48,922 nucleotides of DNA from Nitrospira sp. SG-bin2 (GCA_002083405.1 LVWT01000043.1:8779-57700), one strand, 5' to 3'; positions 34,143 to 43,699 are shown, counted from the stretch's first letter. Notes: generated by a model not told the origin, from the letters alone. Made by a program: numbers and translations.

Positions 34143-34679
34143 CATGCAGCAACCCACAAGAGATGGCTCTACAGAAGAAAAGGGGGCTGGCATGTCTGTT
34201 GGCTTACGGACCCTGTTTTCAATTCAAATAAGTCCATGCTCAAGCCAGACTCCATACTATTTGTCACCGCTTCGAAGCGGTCCACGGGTAAACTCCGCGT
34301 CATTTCCTGACGAGACCTCTGCTGCATTCTCAAGTAACACACTTTTCAGATTGTCCGTCAACGCGGAAGCCACATCGTGATACAACGGCATATCGATTTC
34401 GGTACAGTGACAGTTCCAATTCCGATCACCCTGAGCTTCTGATTGGAGCGCTGCAATCGATCATTCGGCAAAGCGGGATCACTCGTACGGCCGTCGAGAT
34501 CTAACCTGCAGTAGGGGAATCTTTACCGCAACCGTTGGCTACCGCGCGATGTAGCAGGTAGCTGGCAGTTTGGGTAAGCGAGTCATGGACCTATGGTGTG
34601 GTCCATTGGGTGTGTAGAACAACTTGCCCACCAATTTGTAATTCTTGTAGGTGATGCAATAGTTCTTGGCAGTCATAGC
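34143..34679. other. Long intergenic stretch with 16-bp palindrome
   Basis: About 540 bases between the aminopeptidase and TPR genes. It holds one small minus-strand ORF (34257-34391) whose frame stays open upstream without a start. A perfect palindrome ACCGCTTCGAAGCGGT lies at 34266-34281, inside the 3' part of that ORF. No promoter, RNA gene or other coding sequence was recognised. It may be a decayed gene region. Confidence 0.5.
34257..34391 (-). CDS. Small ORF, possibly a remnant
   Basis: A 44-codon frame from ATG 34391: begins MPLYHDVASALTDNLKSVLL and ends PLRSGDK. Composition is protein-like (helical and acidic, no codon junk). The frame remains open upstream for about 25 codons, with plausible coding sequence (NWNCHCTEID) but no start codon before a TGA. 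That suggests the 3' end of a larger decayed gene rather than an intact small protein. No SD is visible. No family recognised. Confidence 0.3.
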   Translation of the reverse strand: MPLYHDVASALTDNLKSVLLENAAEVSSGNDAEFTRGPLRSGDK

Positions 34680-35807
34680 CTATCGACCTCGTGCGTTTTT
34701 CTGAAGCGCTGACTTCCGAAATTCGGCTAGGGCATCTCGCTGCGCGATATCTTCTCGGTGTTTGGTTATCATCGCGCGAGCGTCGAGCATGTAGGGATGT
34801 CGCTTCAGTGTTTCTTCAAAATATCCGATTGCTTCTTCATACTGGCCCATGTCGCCGTATGTATAGCCTAGATGGTAGTATGCCTCCCAATTATTCGGAT
34901 CCAGAGGAATGGACTCCTTCAATACCACAGCTGCCTCAGCTGACTGGCCAGCCCAATTCAATGCAGCTCCGTATGCCTGCATTGAGCTGTACGACGGATG
35001 TTGCTGGACTGCGTGTCGAAAGAACGGCAGGGAATCTTGATAGCGGAGTCCTTCAAATAATAGCACTCCGATATCATTAGCCGTTTTCCAATCCTCCGGT
35101 TTCAGCTGAAGGTATCTCTGGCCGCCTTCGATCCCTTCGGTCCAACGATCATGAGTCAACTCGAACAGGAGCTTGGCTTGCCAGACTAGGGTAGCCGTCG
35201 GTGCCCGCTTGAGAATTTCTGCTCCATACCACCCCCAATCTTGCTCAATCGCCGTGACTGTCTGAACATCAAACATGCCTTGCTTGATCTTTACGCTGAC
35301 CGGTTGGGCTCCCCAGAGGCGGGCCTTCTCTCGTTCAGTGATTAAGACCCGCATCGGGCGATCGGGCTCGTCTCGGTACCTCAGCGTGACCCATGAATAG
35401 GTGTTCGGTAGCCCAACTGTTTTCTTCCATGCCTCTGAATCGATTTCTGCGGCGCGGTAGAATGGCGGTTTCGTGTCCAGTATGCCATTGGCATAGAGCA
35501 AGAGACTGGAGTACACGAAGAGGCGGACGAGCAGCCCTGCAGTCCATTCGGTTCGAGCTAAGAACGATCGGACGGGATCCCATCGTGGGAGATTCGTCGT
35601 GAACTGGTTGACGATGAGCATGGATTCATAGAGAAGCAAGATGACTCCAACCACTGGCAGGGCAAGAAACAGCAGAGAACCCTGGAGTCGATACTGATAG
35701 TGCATCCAAATGCCAAGGGCGCAGGCAGCGGCACCCATGCCATATTGCACGGTAACGCGACCCCAGACATTTCGGAACAATGAGATCAACCCGCGTTTCC
35801 GTTTCAT
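34680..35807 (-). CDS. Membrane protein with C-terminal TPR repeats
   Basis: About 375 residues. The N-terminal part has about three TM segments (around 20-38, 42-62 and 88-108). A middle extracytoplasmic region has no family I recognise. The C-terminal 150 residues are TPR repeats (for example PNNWEAYYHLGYTYGDMGQYEEAIGYFEETL). ATG 35807 overlaps the stop of the upstream TPR gene by 4 bp, so the two products are made together. The frame to 35945 is read-through. A membrane scaffold or partner of the other TPR protein is inferred. Confidence 0.75.
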   Translation of the reverse strand: MKRKRGLISLFRNVWGRVTVQYGMGAAACALGIWMHYQYRLQGSLLFLALPVVGVILLLYESMLIVNQFTTNLPRWDPVRSFLARTEWTAGLLVRLFVYSSLLLYANGILDTKPPFYRAAEIDSEAWKKTVGLPNTYSWVTLRYRDEPDRPMRVLITEREKARLWGAQPVSVKIKQGMFDVQTVTAIEQDWGWYGAEILKRAPTATLVWQAKLLFELTHDRWTEGIEGGQRYLQLKPEDWKTANDIGVLLFEGLRYQDSLPFFRHAVQQHPSYSSMQAYGAALNWAGQSAEAAVVLKESIPLDPNNWEAYYHLGYTYGDMGQYEEAIGYFEETLKRHPYMLDARAMITKHREDIAQRDALAEFRKSALQKNARGR

Positions 35808-37351
35808 GAGAGCTCGCGTCCTAGACCCTTCCTGACATACGGATAGAGGTGTTGGGCCCTCTTGTTTTGAGGATCTTGTTTCAAAACCTGCTCCAGACAC
35901 GTGGCTGCCTCGCGATACAGGCCCGCAGTGACGTATTGCTGGCACAGAAATGTTTTGAGGGTCAGATCGTTATCCCCCAATCTGATCGCAGTCTCGTACT
36001 CGGCGATTGATTCCTTCATACGGTTCTGCTTCGCGTATATGTTCCCAAGCCCTCGATGGGCATAGGATCGGGCTGGATTTATGGAGACGGCCATTTGGTA
36101 GGTTTGGGCCGCTTCGTCGTACCGATCTAGTGTTTCCAGGCTCATGCCAATTGCTTCGTAGAGGGCAGGGTTCCGGGGCTGAACCGTGAGCAGCTGGCGG
36201 TAATAGCCAATAGCCTCCTCGGCACGGCCAAGATTGAGATGGAGTTTGGCCGCATTGCTCAACAGTTCCTGGTTCTGAGGCGACTCACTCAACCCCGCCT
36301 TCACATACTCAAGCGCTTGCGGATAATCCCCGAAGCGTTCGGTGAGAAAAGCGATCAAATTTGCTCGGTGGAACGGGTCTGTAGGACTTGCCTCAACGGC
36401 TCCCTTCCACATCTGATACTCGTTGAGAAGATCGCTGCCTCGATGTCGATAGGTATTAGCGGCCCATCGAAAGGCTTCGGCATTGCGAGGATTCAGCTGG
36501 ATCGCCTGCAGGAAAAAGCTCAAGGCGCGATCATAGTCGCCGTGTTTATCTTCGAGCACGCCGAGCGTGACATACGCATCATCAGGTCGCCCACCTAACT
36601 CAATAGCTTGATAGGCTGCCATTTCGGCAGGCGTTGCATTCGAAGAATCAAGGATCCGAAGGTTCCGATAATAATGTGCGAGGAGACACCAGCGAAGTCC
36701 GTCCGGAGAGGCTTCTTGTAGCTTATCGACGGTCTCCAGTGTCCAGAGAAAGGCTGTCAGCCGATCTCCGCGCCGGTTGTTTCGTAAGAGTCGCTGCAAG
36801 GTGTCAATAGCATGACTATAGTCCTGGGTGTGGGTATATGCGATCGCTTTTAATAGTAGTGCGTCGGCATGGGTTTCGTCATGCTCGAGGATCTGCTCAA
36901 ACCGGGTCAAGGCAGCGCGGTAGTCTTGTCGCGCTAGTGCTACTTCACCATGTGTTAACAAGGCGGAGGGTGCGTCAGGATGAGTCTCGAGCTGCTGATC
37001 CGCTGTATGAGTAGCTGTTGCCATATCGCCCTGCAACAGCGCACGGTAGGCCGGGTCACCGGTATCCCATTGCTGCCATCCTCCCTCTCGAAGGTGAGTT
37101 CGGTATGCAGCGGCCGCCATTCCATAGTGGTCCGTAAGGTAGTACACCAGGCCTTGAGTTCCAGGAACGGACGCTTGAAACAGCCATCTATCCATTTCTG
37201 TAACTCGTCCGCGGGCAAACAAGAATAGGCTAGCCACCACGATTCCAAGCACAACTCGCCGATAGGAGATCAGGATGAGTACGAATTGTTTCCCCGTCGG
37301 GAGAGCCCACCAGCGACTTGCTGAAGGTCCAGGCGGTGTCGTCTGATTCAT
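35804..37351 (-). CDS. Membrane-anchored TPR-repeat protein
   Basis: A 515-residue protein with one N-terminal TM helix (RRVVLGIVVASLFLFARG, about 31-48) and then about ten tandem TPR units covering the rest. The clearest are NAEAFRWAANTYRHRGSD, NPALYEAIGMSLETLDRYDEA and RSYAHRGLGNIYAKQNRMKES. It is the first gene of a coupled pair with the TM/TPR protein downstream. There is no catalytic domain; it is a protein-interaction platform at the membrane. The stretch is visibly less G+C-rich than the flanking housekeeping genes. Confidence 0.8.
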   Translation of the reverse strand: MNQTTPPGPSASRWWALPTGKQFVLILISYRRVVLGIVVASLFLFARGRVTEMDRWLFQASVPGTQGLVYYLTDHYGMAAAAYRTHLREGGWQQWDTGDPAYRALLQGDMATATHTADQQLETHPDAPSALLTHGEVALARQDYRAALTRFEQILEHDETHADALLLKAIAYTHTQDYSHAIDTLQRLLRNNRRGDRLTAFLWTLETVDKLQEASPDGLRWCLLAHYYRNLRILDSSNATPAEMAAYQAIELGGRPDDAYVTLGVLEDKHGDYDRALSFFLQAIQLNPRNAEAFRWAANTYRHRGSDLLNEYQMWKGAVEASPTDPFHRANLIAFLTERFGDYPQALEYVKAGLSESPQNQELLSNAAKLHLNLGRAEEAIGYYRQLLTVQPRNPALYEAIGMSLETLDRYDEAAQTYQMAVSINPARSYAHRGLGNIYAKQNRMKESIAEYETAIRLGDNDLTLKTFLCQQYVTAGLYREAATCLEQVLKQDPQNKRAQHLYPYVRKGLGRELS

Positions 37352-37896
37352 TAGATGCCTTTATCTCCGTATCGCGACATGTAATCTAAATCCAAAGGTT
37401 GTGTGCATGTCAGTCATTAGCTCGCTCGTTCCCGAATAGGTCCTAAGCACACCGTATCAAATATAGCAGGTCCAAACGCTAGGCAATTTGGGGGGTGTAA
37501 TCAACAAATACCAACAGAATTCATAGCCATCAATTCAATCAATGGTTCCTGCCACCATTTTCTATTCTCTAACTTACTCGAAAAAGGTATTTGGGTGGGC
37601 CAAGGGACCATCCCGCTTCTTAAAGGAGGTGGGATTGGTGGGGTGAGGGTTAGCACGGAAGATGGATCGGGACTCATTATCGCGGGTGATTTACAGCCGG
37701 CGCATCTGAATCGTACCGTACAACACAACAGAGCAGAAAGACTCCCTCTACATTTCTGCCCACTTTGCCAGCATCTCAAAAGCGTGACTCATTGAAGAAC
37801 CCTACGTAGTTAGCACAAGCTTGAGCATCGGTCCCCCCTCGTATTAGGCTGAGGCGGTAGTATCATCCACGGAAGAGTCTGCGAGCGAGGAAGTTC
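37352..37896. other. Long intergenic region with REP-like imperfect palindrome
   Basis: About 545 bases between the divergent TPR pair and the PQQ-type gene. At 37611-37634 an imperfect palindrome (TCCC...TTAAAGGAGGTGGGA) followed by a G-rich run resembles the Gly/Pro-run REP-type repeats of many environmental bacteria, but only one copy is here. A minus-strand frame of 92 codons (37501-37779) is Cys/Pro-rich and looks non-coding. No RNA gene was recognised. Confidence 0.4.
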
Positions 37897-39072
37897 ATGC
37901 TGCCTACTCGCGTCATCGGGTTTCTTCTCCTTCTTCTGGCCGGGGTCGGACTGACCGGATGCGGAGAAGGTGACGACCCGGAACCACTGCCGCCTCTTCC
38001 TGCTGCAACCGATCTGACCGTTCAGCTTGTCACGGCCAATCTCAACCTTCCTGTCTTCATGACCGTGGTTCCCGGTGACAACTCTCGCCTGTTTGTTGTT
38101 GAACAAGGAGGGACGGTAAGGATTTTCACCGGCAGCGCGCTCCTAGCGACGCCGTTTCTAAATATCACCGGCTTGGTCAGGACCGCTGGTGGAGAGGAGG
38201 GATTGTTGGGTATGGCCTTCGATCCCAGCTACGTGGCGAACGGTCGCGTTTATGCCTTTTACACCAATACAAACGGCGACCTCGTCATTGCCAGGTTTTT
38301 GAGACTAAACTTCGATCAGGCTGACTCGACCCCGACCATTCTTCTCACAATCCCTCATCCAACCAATTCCAATCACAACGGCGGCATGCTGGCTTTTGGG
38401 ACCGATGGCTGTCTCTATGCGAGTGTCGGAGATGGAGGTGGAAGTGGTGATCTGAGCAACAACGCGCAAACGATTACGACGCGGCTTGGAAAACTTCTTC
38501 GGCTGGATCCAGCTACAGGGGCAGCCTGCACCAATGGAGGAATCAATCCATTCGTTCTCACCGGTGGCGCTCAGGAAATCTGGAGCCGTGGCCTTCGCAA
38601 CCCCTGGCGGTTTTCCTTCGATCGGGTGACCAATGATTTGTATATTGCGGATGTCGGACAGGGAGCGAGGGAGGAGATCAATGTCTCACCAGCTCCAAAC
38701 GCGGGCCGCGGTCTGAATTATGGATGGCGATTCATGGAAGGATTTCTCTGTTTCGATCCTGCCACGAATTGCAACCAAGGCGGCCTGACCTTGCCGGTCC
38801 TCGATTATCCTCACCTCAGCGGAGCCTGTTCGGTCACGGGCGGGTACGTTTACAGAGGATCGGCTGCGCCGGCCCTGCGCGGAACCTATTTCTATGCAGA
38901 CTTTTGCAACGGCTTTGTGAGGAGCTTTCGATATCAGAACAGTCAGGCGACAAGCCAATTCGAGTGGCCGCTTCTCAGCCGGAGCGGAATCACGAGCTTT
39001 GGCGAAGATGCCCAGGGCGAACTGTATCTCATGACTCAGGGCGGGAGTCTCTTCAAGATTGTTCCGAATTAA
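37897..39072 (+). CDS. PQQ-dependent sugar dehydrogenase-like lipoprotein (GSDH/HHIP type)
   Basis: A 391-residue lipoprotein (signal ending LTGCGEG) with a six-bladed beta-propeller of the soluble glucose dehydrogenase/Hedgehog-interacting-protein family. Visible blocks are LFVVEQGGTVRIF, GGEEGLLGMAFDP, NHNGGMLAFGTDGCLYASVGDGG and WSRGLRNPWRFSFD, which carry the expected PQQ- and Ca-binding region. Eight cysteines in the second half may form disulfides. SD GAGGAAG precedes ATG. Whether it binds PQQ or is a non-enzymatic propeller cannot be settled, and no pqq synthesis genes are in the window. Confidence 0.85.
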   Translation: MLPTRVIGFLLLLLAGVGLTGCGEGDDPEPLPPLPAATDLTVQLVTANLNLPVFMTVVPGDNSRLFVVEQGGTVRIFTGSALLATPFLNITGLVRTAGGEEGLLGMAFDPSYVANGRVYAFYTNTNGDLVIARFLRLNFDQADSTPTILLTIPHPTNSNHNGGMLAFGTDGCLYASVGDGGGSGDLSNNAQTITTRLGKLLRLDPATGAACTNGGINPFVLTGGAQEIWSRGLRNPWRFSFDRVTNDLYIADVGQGAREEINVSPAPNAGRGLNYGWRFMEGFLCFDPATNCNQGGLTLPVLDYPHLSGACSVTGGYVYRGSAAPALRGTYFYADFCNGFVRSFRYQNSQATSQFEWPLLSRSGITSFGEDAQGELYLMTQGGSLFKIVPN

Positions 39073-39086
39073 CGGTCGAGGGTCAT

Positions 39087-41759
39087 CTACTCATGCCGCA
39101 GCACCGAGAGCGGCGGCTGGCCGAGGATGCGGTAGGTGCTGAGAAACCCCACCAGCAGGGTGAGCGTGATTGTGGCGACGAAGCCTGTGGCGAGCACGGC
39201 TGGTTGCAGGCTCCAGGCCAGGTCGAACACGGTTGAAAGCACCGCCCAGGACAAGGCGCTCGCCAGGACGCTTCCGAGCAGCCCGCCTAAGGCCCCCAGC
39301 AAGGCGTACTCCACGGCAAAGGTTTGCGCGATCACTCCACGCGTGGCGCCGAGGGCTTTAAGAATCACCGATTCGTACAGGCGGCGGTAACGGGTCGCGG
39401 CCAGTGCCGCCGCCATGACGAGCCCGCCGGACAGCACACAAAACAGCGCCACCGTACGGATGGCCAGGGATAGTCGATCGAGCACTCGCGCAAAACTGTC
39501 CAGAACGTCGCCGATATTGATGGCCGTCACATTCGGGAATGAAGTCACGACGGCCTGTTGGAGCGCCACCTCTTCCGATGGACGCACTCGAACCGTGGCG
39601 ACAGAGGTCTGCGGGGCTCCGTCCAGCGCACCGGGCGAAAAGATCATGTAGAAGTTGGTCGAGAAGTTCCCCCACTCGACTTGTCGAATGCTGCTGATTT
39701 CTCCCGTGATGGGGGCGCCTTGAATATCAAGCTCGAGGGTATCGCCGACCGTGAGGCCGAGTTGCTTGGCGGCATCTTCCTCGATCGAGATCAGCGGTTT
39801 GGGAAAGACCTGCCCCGGTTTCCACCAGGAGCCCTGAACAACTTTGTTGTCTTTGGGAAGGTCTTGAAGAAACGTCAAGACGTATTCGCGGGTCAGATAC
39901 CATTTCTTTCGCCGTTCTTCTTTCTCCGCGGTCTTTTCCCTCTGCTCTTCTTCCTCGGACATCGGTTCCATTTTGATGGCATGGCCTTTGAGAGCGGAGA
40001 GACGTGATCGAATCAGCGGGGTCAACTTGGGGGCCGGATCCTTCGAGTGCCGGCGGAGGAGCGCGACAAATTCTTCAGACTGATCAGGCTGGATATCGAT
40101 GAAGAAAAAGCTTGGAGCGTCGGTCGGTCGGTTCTCGCCGACCTGCGTAAGCAGCGACCGTTCAACAAGCGAGACCGTCGTCACGACCATGACGCCGATT
40201 CCGATGGCGATCGTGATGCCCACGACCTGACTTCCCGGCCGCACGACGTTCTCCAGCGCCTGGCGAAGGACGAGATGCTCCGGCCGCGGCCATTTTTTGA
40301 GGGCCGAGAGTGCCACACGGGCCGAGAGGCCCAACAGCAACACGGCAGCTGCAAATGAAAGGATGAAGAGCGTCCCGACTTTCCACGATCCGGCTTGCCA
40401 CATAGAGAGGAGGGTCAATCCCAGGCCGATGCCGAGTGACGTGAGGGCTTTCACTCGATCCAGCCCTTGCCACAACCTCCGCCATCGAGTTCCCTCAGGG
40501 TCGACGGAGGCAGTCAGCGGAGCGATATCACGGCGAAAAATCCGGGCCGGTTTGACGTCGCGGATCGTCAGCAACGGCCACAGGGTAAAGAGCAGCGTGG
40601 ACAACAGACCCAACGCCAATCCCTTTGCCAGGGGAGCGAATGACACCTCCATCCCTCCCTTTGCGAATCCCAATTGATCGAGCAGATCCGATGCCATCAG
40701 CGCCGCAATCATCCAGGGCAGTGCCAGGTGGAGGAGCACACCGATGATCAGTCCGACGAGGCTGCCCACCAGTCCGAGGATCATCGCCTGCAGCACATAG
40801 GTCCACATGATCGTCGGGGAATCCGCCCCGACCGTCTTCAGAATCGCAATGGTATTCAGTTTTTCCCGGATAAAGGCATGGACCGAGGTGGCGACTCCCA
40901 GTCCTCCCACGAACAGCGCCGTCAATCCAATCAGACCCAAATAACGGGTCAGTTGTTCCAATGACTGTTTCAGTTGCGGTTGTGCGTCACGGTATCCCGA
41001 CACGCGGGCTGAATCAGAGGCCAGTCGTCCTCGTAACTCGTAGAGGAGCGGATCCGGGGCCATGGCGCCCGGGATTTTCAGCAGATAGCGTTCGCGAACC
41101 CGGCTGCCCAACTTGATCAGGTCAGCCGCGTGAAGCCCTTCTTGTGACACGAAGACCCGAGGGCCAAGGCTGAAGGCGTTGGCCATGCGATCCGGCTCTG
41201 TCCTGACGACGCCGGTGATGACGAACTGCCCTTGACCGATCTTGAGTCGATGTCCGACAGAGAGTCCCATTCTGATCAACAGAGACTCCTGGACGACCAC
41301 GCCAAAACACAGACGTTCAAGGCAATTGCTCGTCTGCGGGCCAAGAAGTTCCGCTAAGTTGCCGTCGGGTTCCAGTCGAAGTGAACCATACAGCGGGTAC
41401 TGTGGCTCGACGGCTTTGAGCTCGATGATTTGCGTCTGCTGCCCGGTGGTCGAAGATGATTCAGCCTTCGCCGCCATGGCGACCAGCTCGCTGATATGGG
41501 TCAGCGCCACGTCGCGATCTCTGAGTGAGTCCAAGACGGCTTGACCGGAAGGACTCACCTGCCAGGACAGCCGGATTTCGAGATCACCGCCCAGGAGGCT
41601 TCGCGCTTCTTTGGTAACGGTCTGCTCAACCTGTGTACCGAAGAGCGAGACGCCCGTCAAGGCTCCGACGCCGATGGCAATGCAGACCAGGAAATAGAGA
41701 AAGTGCCGCCATGCCGCGCGTGTTTCGCGCCAGGCCATATGGAGCGTAAAGGAGGTCAT
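39087..41759 (-). CDS. ABC transporter permease, FtsX/YbbP type
   Basis: An 890-residue MacB/FtsX-fold permease with two FtsX-type modules. A first TM helix (HFLYFLVCIAIGVGALTGV) precedes a large periplasmic domain; then come several TMs, a central TM cluster, a second periplasmic domain and a final three-TM FtsX unit (GGLVMAAALAATR to the end). A highly charged insert (EEEEQREKTAEKEERRKK) lies in the second periplasmic part. The architecture matches YbbP, which moves lipophilic substrates or drives extraction of lipids from the inner membrane. ATG 41759 overlaps the ATPase stop by 4 bp. Substrate unknown. Confidence 0.88.
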   Translation of the reverse strand: MTSFTLHMAWRETRAAWRHFLYFLVCIAIGVGALTGVSLFGTQVEQTVTKEARSLLGGDLEIRLSWQVSPSGQAVLDSLRDRDVALTHISELVAMAAKAESSSTTGQQTQIIELKAVEPQYPLYGSLRLEPDGNLAELLGPQTSNCLERLCFGVVVQESLLIRMGLSVGHRLKIGQGQFVITGVVRTEPDRMANAFSLGPRVFVSQEGLHAADLIKLGSRVRERYLLKIPGAMAPDPLLYELRGRLASDSARVSGYRDAQPQLKQSLEQLTRYLGLIGLTALFVGGLGVATSVHAFIREKLNTIAILKTVGADSPTIMWTYVLQAMILGLVGSLVGLIIGVLLHLALPWMIAALMASDLLDQLGFAKGGMEVSFAPLAKGLALGLLSTLLFTLWPLLTIRDVKPARIFRRDIAPLTASVDPEGTRWRRLWQGLDRVKALTSLGIGLGLTLLSMWQAGSWKVGTLFILSFAAAVLLLGLSARVALSALKKWPRPEHLVLRQALENVVRPGSQVVGITIAIGIGVMVVTTVSLVERSLLTQVGENRPTDAPSFFFIDIQPDQSEEFVALLRRHSKDPAPKLTPLIRSRLSALKGHAIKMEPMSEEEEQREKTAEKEERRKKWYLTREYVLTFLQDLPKDNKVVQGSWWKPGQVFPKPLISIEEDAAKQLGLTVGDTLELDIQGAPITGEISSIRQVEWGNFSTNFYMIFSPGALDGAPQTSVATVRVRPSEEVALQQAVVTSFPNVTAINIGDVLDSFARVLDRLSLAIRTVALFCVLSGGLVMAAALAATRYRRLYESVILKALGATRGVIAQTFAVEYALLGALGGLLGSVLASALSWAVLSTVFDLAWSLQPAVLATGFVATITLTLLVGFLSTYRILGQPPLSVLRHE

Positions 41760-42532
41760 GGGCGGGATTCTGGAGCGGAATCCGGGGATGCACGGTCGGA
41801 GGAGAAGACCCGGTCCCGGGATGCCGCAGCAATCGGACCCTCGTCGATGACATCGGAATAGGATGGCAGCGTGTCGGATTCCAGGCACCCGTCGCGCATA
41901 GACACCACTCGCTGCATCAATGCCGCCAGAGCCGTATCATGTGTGACCAGCACCAGGGTTGTCCCGTAGTCGCGATGCAGCGAGAGCAAGAGGTCGATCA
42001 CGGACGCGCCGGTTGTGCTGTCGAGATTGCCCGTGGGCTCATCGGCCAACAGAATCGGCGGGCGGCAGGCAAAGGCGCGCGCGACTGCGACGCGTTGCTG
42101 TTCTCCTCCGGACAGCTGTACGGGATAATGTCCCATACGATCGGACAATCCGACCGCCGCCAGTAACTCGGCGGCACGTGTGCCGGCCTGGCGCTCCCCG
42201 CTCAACTCCAGCGGAACCGCGACGTTTTCGATCGCCGTGAGGGTAGGAATGAGGTGAAAGGACTGAAAGATATAGCCGATTTTCTCTCGACGAACGTGCG
42301 CCATCCGGCTTTCGGACAGAGACGTAATATCCAGTCCGTCCAGCTCGATCGATCCGGACGTCGGACGATCGAGGCCGGCCATCAGTCCGAGCAGGGTGGA
42401 TTTCCCGCTCCCCGACGGCCCCACGATGGCGACCGTTTGTTTGGCAGGAATCACCAGAGAAATCCCCTCAAGGATTCTCACGGAACGGCCTGCCGCTGTC
42501 AGCACCATCGACACATTTTTCAGTGAAATCAT
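41756..42532 (-). CDS. ABC transporter ATP-binding protein, LolD/YbbA type
   Basis: A 258-residue ATPase with Walker A GPSGSGKST, Q-loop FQSFHLIPTLTA, signature LSGGEQQRVAVARA, Walker B ILLADEPTGNLDS and a switch His in VTHD. These match the LolD/MacB/YbbA cluster that pairs with FtsX-like permeases. A C-terminal tail of about 45 polar residues is extra. ATG 42532 starts the conserved domain; the longer frame to 42637 runs into repeat copy 3. It is coupled to the permease by ATGA overlap. Confidence 0.92.
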   Translation of the reverse strand: MISLKNVSMVLTAAGRSVRILEGISLVIPAKQTVAIVGPSGSGKSTLLGLMAGLDRPTSGSIELDGLDITSLSESRMAHVRREKIGYIFQSFHLIPTLTAIENVAVPLELSGERQAGTRAAELLAAVGLSDRMGHYPVQLSGGEQQRVAVARAFACRPPILLADEPTGNLDSTTGASVIDLLLSLHRDYGTTLVLVTHDTALAALMQRVVSMRDGCLESDTLPSYSDVIDEGPIAAASRDRVFSSDRASPDSAPESRP

Positions 42533-42625
42533 ATCCGGCGCAACCCTATCAGACTGTGGGAAAACGCATATGGACTTCTCCAGCCATCGCAATCTCGCTG
42601 CTTGAGACGACAACAAACAGTCATA

Positions 42626-42859
42626 CAGGATGCTCAAAATGGCCCGCTGTTCTCACCCGCCCACCCCAGCGCGCCGAGACGCGCCATGCCACGAGGCGGC
42701 CGCAGCAAGCGAAGAGGCGAGGAGGTACATACCAAGCTTCGCTTGAACCGCTCGCTTCGATCAGATGCGAGCGGATAAGTTCCTTGCCTCCGCTAGGCTC
42801 ATGACGTTGAGCCTCTGAGTGATGCGAGAACACCGCTGGCGGACTTTTTCAGCATCCTG
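42626..42859 (-). repeat. MITE-like interspersed repeat, copy 3 (core only)
   Basis: A 234-bp inverted copy of the element at 26079 and 47470, with the same CAGGATGCT...AGCATCCTG ends. Compared with those it has a substituted and one base longer segment about 55 bp in from its left end (GTCATGAGCCTAGC in place of GCGTGGAACCTGT), which shifts any reading frame. The related tail seen after copies 1 and 2 is not evident here. It sits between the divergent ABC ATPase and esterase genes. The immediate flanks read TA on the right-end side and TA one base away on the left-end side. Confidence 0.9.
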
Positions 42860-42920
42860 CTATCCCAGATGACGACTTGGCCATAGTATTATACTGTACG
42901 AAAGAAAGGACCAAGCGAAT

Positions 42921-43628
42921 TTGTACGGCCCCATGTCTCGACGTCAACGCCTGCTTCGTTTTGTTCTTCCGGTCCTTCTGTCCCTTATTGTCTGTTTCAA
43001 CCAGACGGTGGTGGAGGCCGGTTCTTCAGAGGCGGGAGATACCAGGCCGAAGATCGTTGCCTTCGGCGACAGTCTCACCGCCGGATTCGGGGTCAGCGGC
43101 GAGGATGCATACCCTGCCCAACTGCAGCGGCGGTTGGACGAGCTGGACTATCGTTATCGGGTCATCAATGCCGGTGTGAGCGGCGATACGACCGCCGGCG
43201 GTCTTCGTCGTGTTCCCTGGGTGCTTGCCGGCAAGCCCGACATCGTGATTCTTGAGTTGGGCGCCAACGACGGACTCAGGGGGCTCAGTCTGGAACAAAC
43301 AAAAAGCAACCTCGGTTCGACCATCCAGCAACTACAGCAAGCCGGCGTTACTGTGATCCTGGCCGGAATGAAGCTGCCTCCGAACTATGGGCAAGACTAC
43401 ACGAAGGGTTTCGAGGCTATCTATCCGGCTCTCGCCAGGCAATACCGCCTTCCCCTCATCCCGTTCTTTCTTGAGGGGGTCGCGGCCTCGTCGGCGTTGA
43501 ATCAGGCCGACGGTATTCACCCGACAAAGGCAGGATATCGGATTATCGTCGAGCAGGTGCTCAAAACTCTTGGCCCGGCGATCCGTGCCCGAGCGAACCC
43601 CCCTAAACTGCTCAAGGGCATGGAGTAA
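42921..43628 (+). CDS. tesA: SGNH esterase/lysophospholipase, TesA type
   Basis: About 235 residues with an N-terminal signal peptide (LLRFVLPVLLSLIVCFNQTVVEA). The GDSL block is IVAFGDSLTAGFGV, the block II glycine region is NAGVSGDTTAGG, block III is LGANDG and block V is DGIHPTKAGY, supplying Ser, Gly, Asn and Asp/His. It is a periplasmic thioesterase/arylesterase. The TTG at 42921 has AAGGA 10 nt upstream; ATG 42933 is the alternative. It is commonly found divergent from a LolD/YbbA-YbbP ABC pair, as here, which suggests lipid-related work in common. Confidence 0.92.
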   Translation: MYGPMSRRQRLLRFVLPVLLSLIVCFNQTVVEAGSSEAGDTRPKIVAFGDSLTAGFGVSGEDAYPAQLQRRLDELDYRYRVINAGVSGDTTAGGLRRVPWVLAGKPDIVILELGANDGLRGLSLEQTKSNLGSTIQQLQQAGVTVILAGMKLPPNYGQDYTKGFEAIYPALARQYRLPLIPFFLEGVAASSALNQADGIHPTKAGYRIIVEQVLKTLGPAIRARANPPKLLKGME

Positions 43629-43675
43629 GACGCAGCACCGCACGGCAGACCGCGGGCTGCAGGGGGACGTCTTAC
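43625..43675 (+). terminator. Possible hairpin between convergent genes
   Basis: GTAAGACG (43625-43632, overlapping the esterase stop codon) and CGTCTTAC (43668-43675) form an 8-bp stem. The inner CAGC/GCTG pair extends it with unpaired bases. It lies between convergent genes and could stop transcripts from both sides, but no T-run follows. Confidence 0.35.
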
Positions 43676-43699
43676 GATAGCGAGAGGGGGCGTTGTTCG

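Noticed and set aside
37501..37779. 92-codon minus-strand frame in the long gap
   Set aside because: Cys/Pro-rich composition, no SD, covers the REP-like palindrome.
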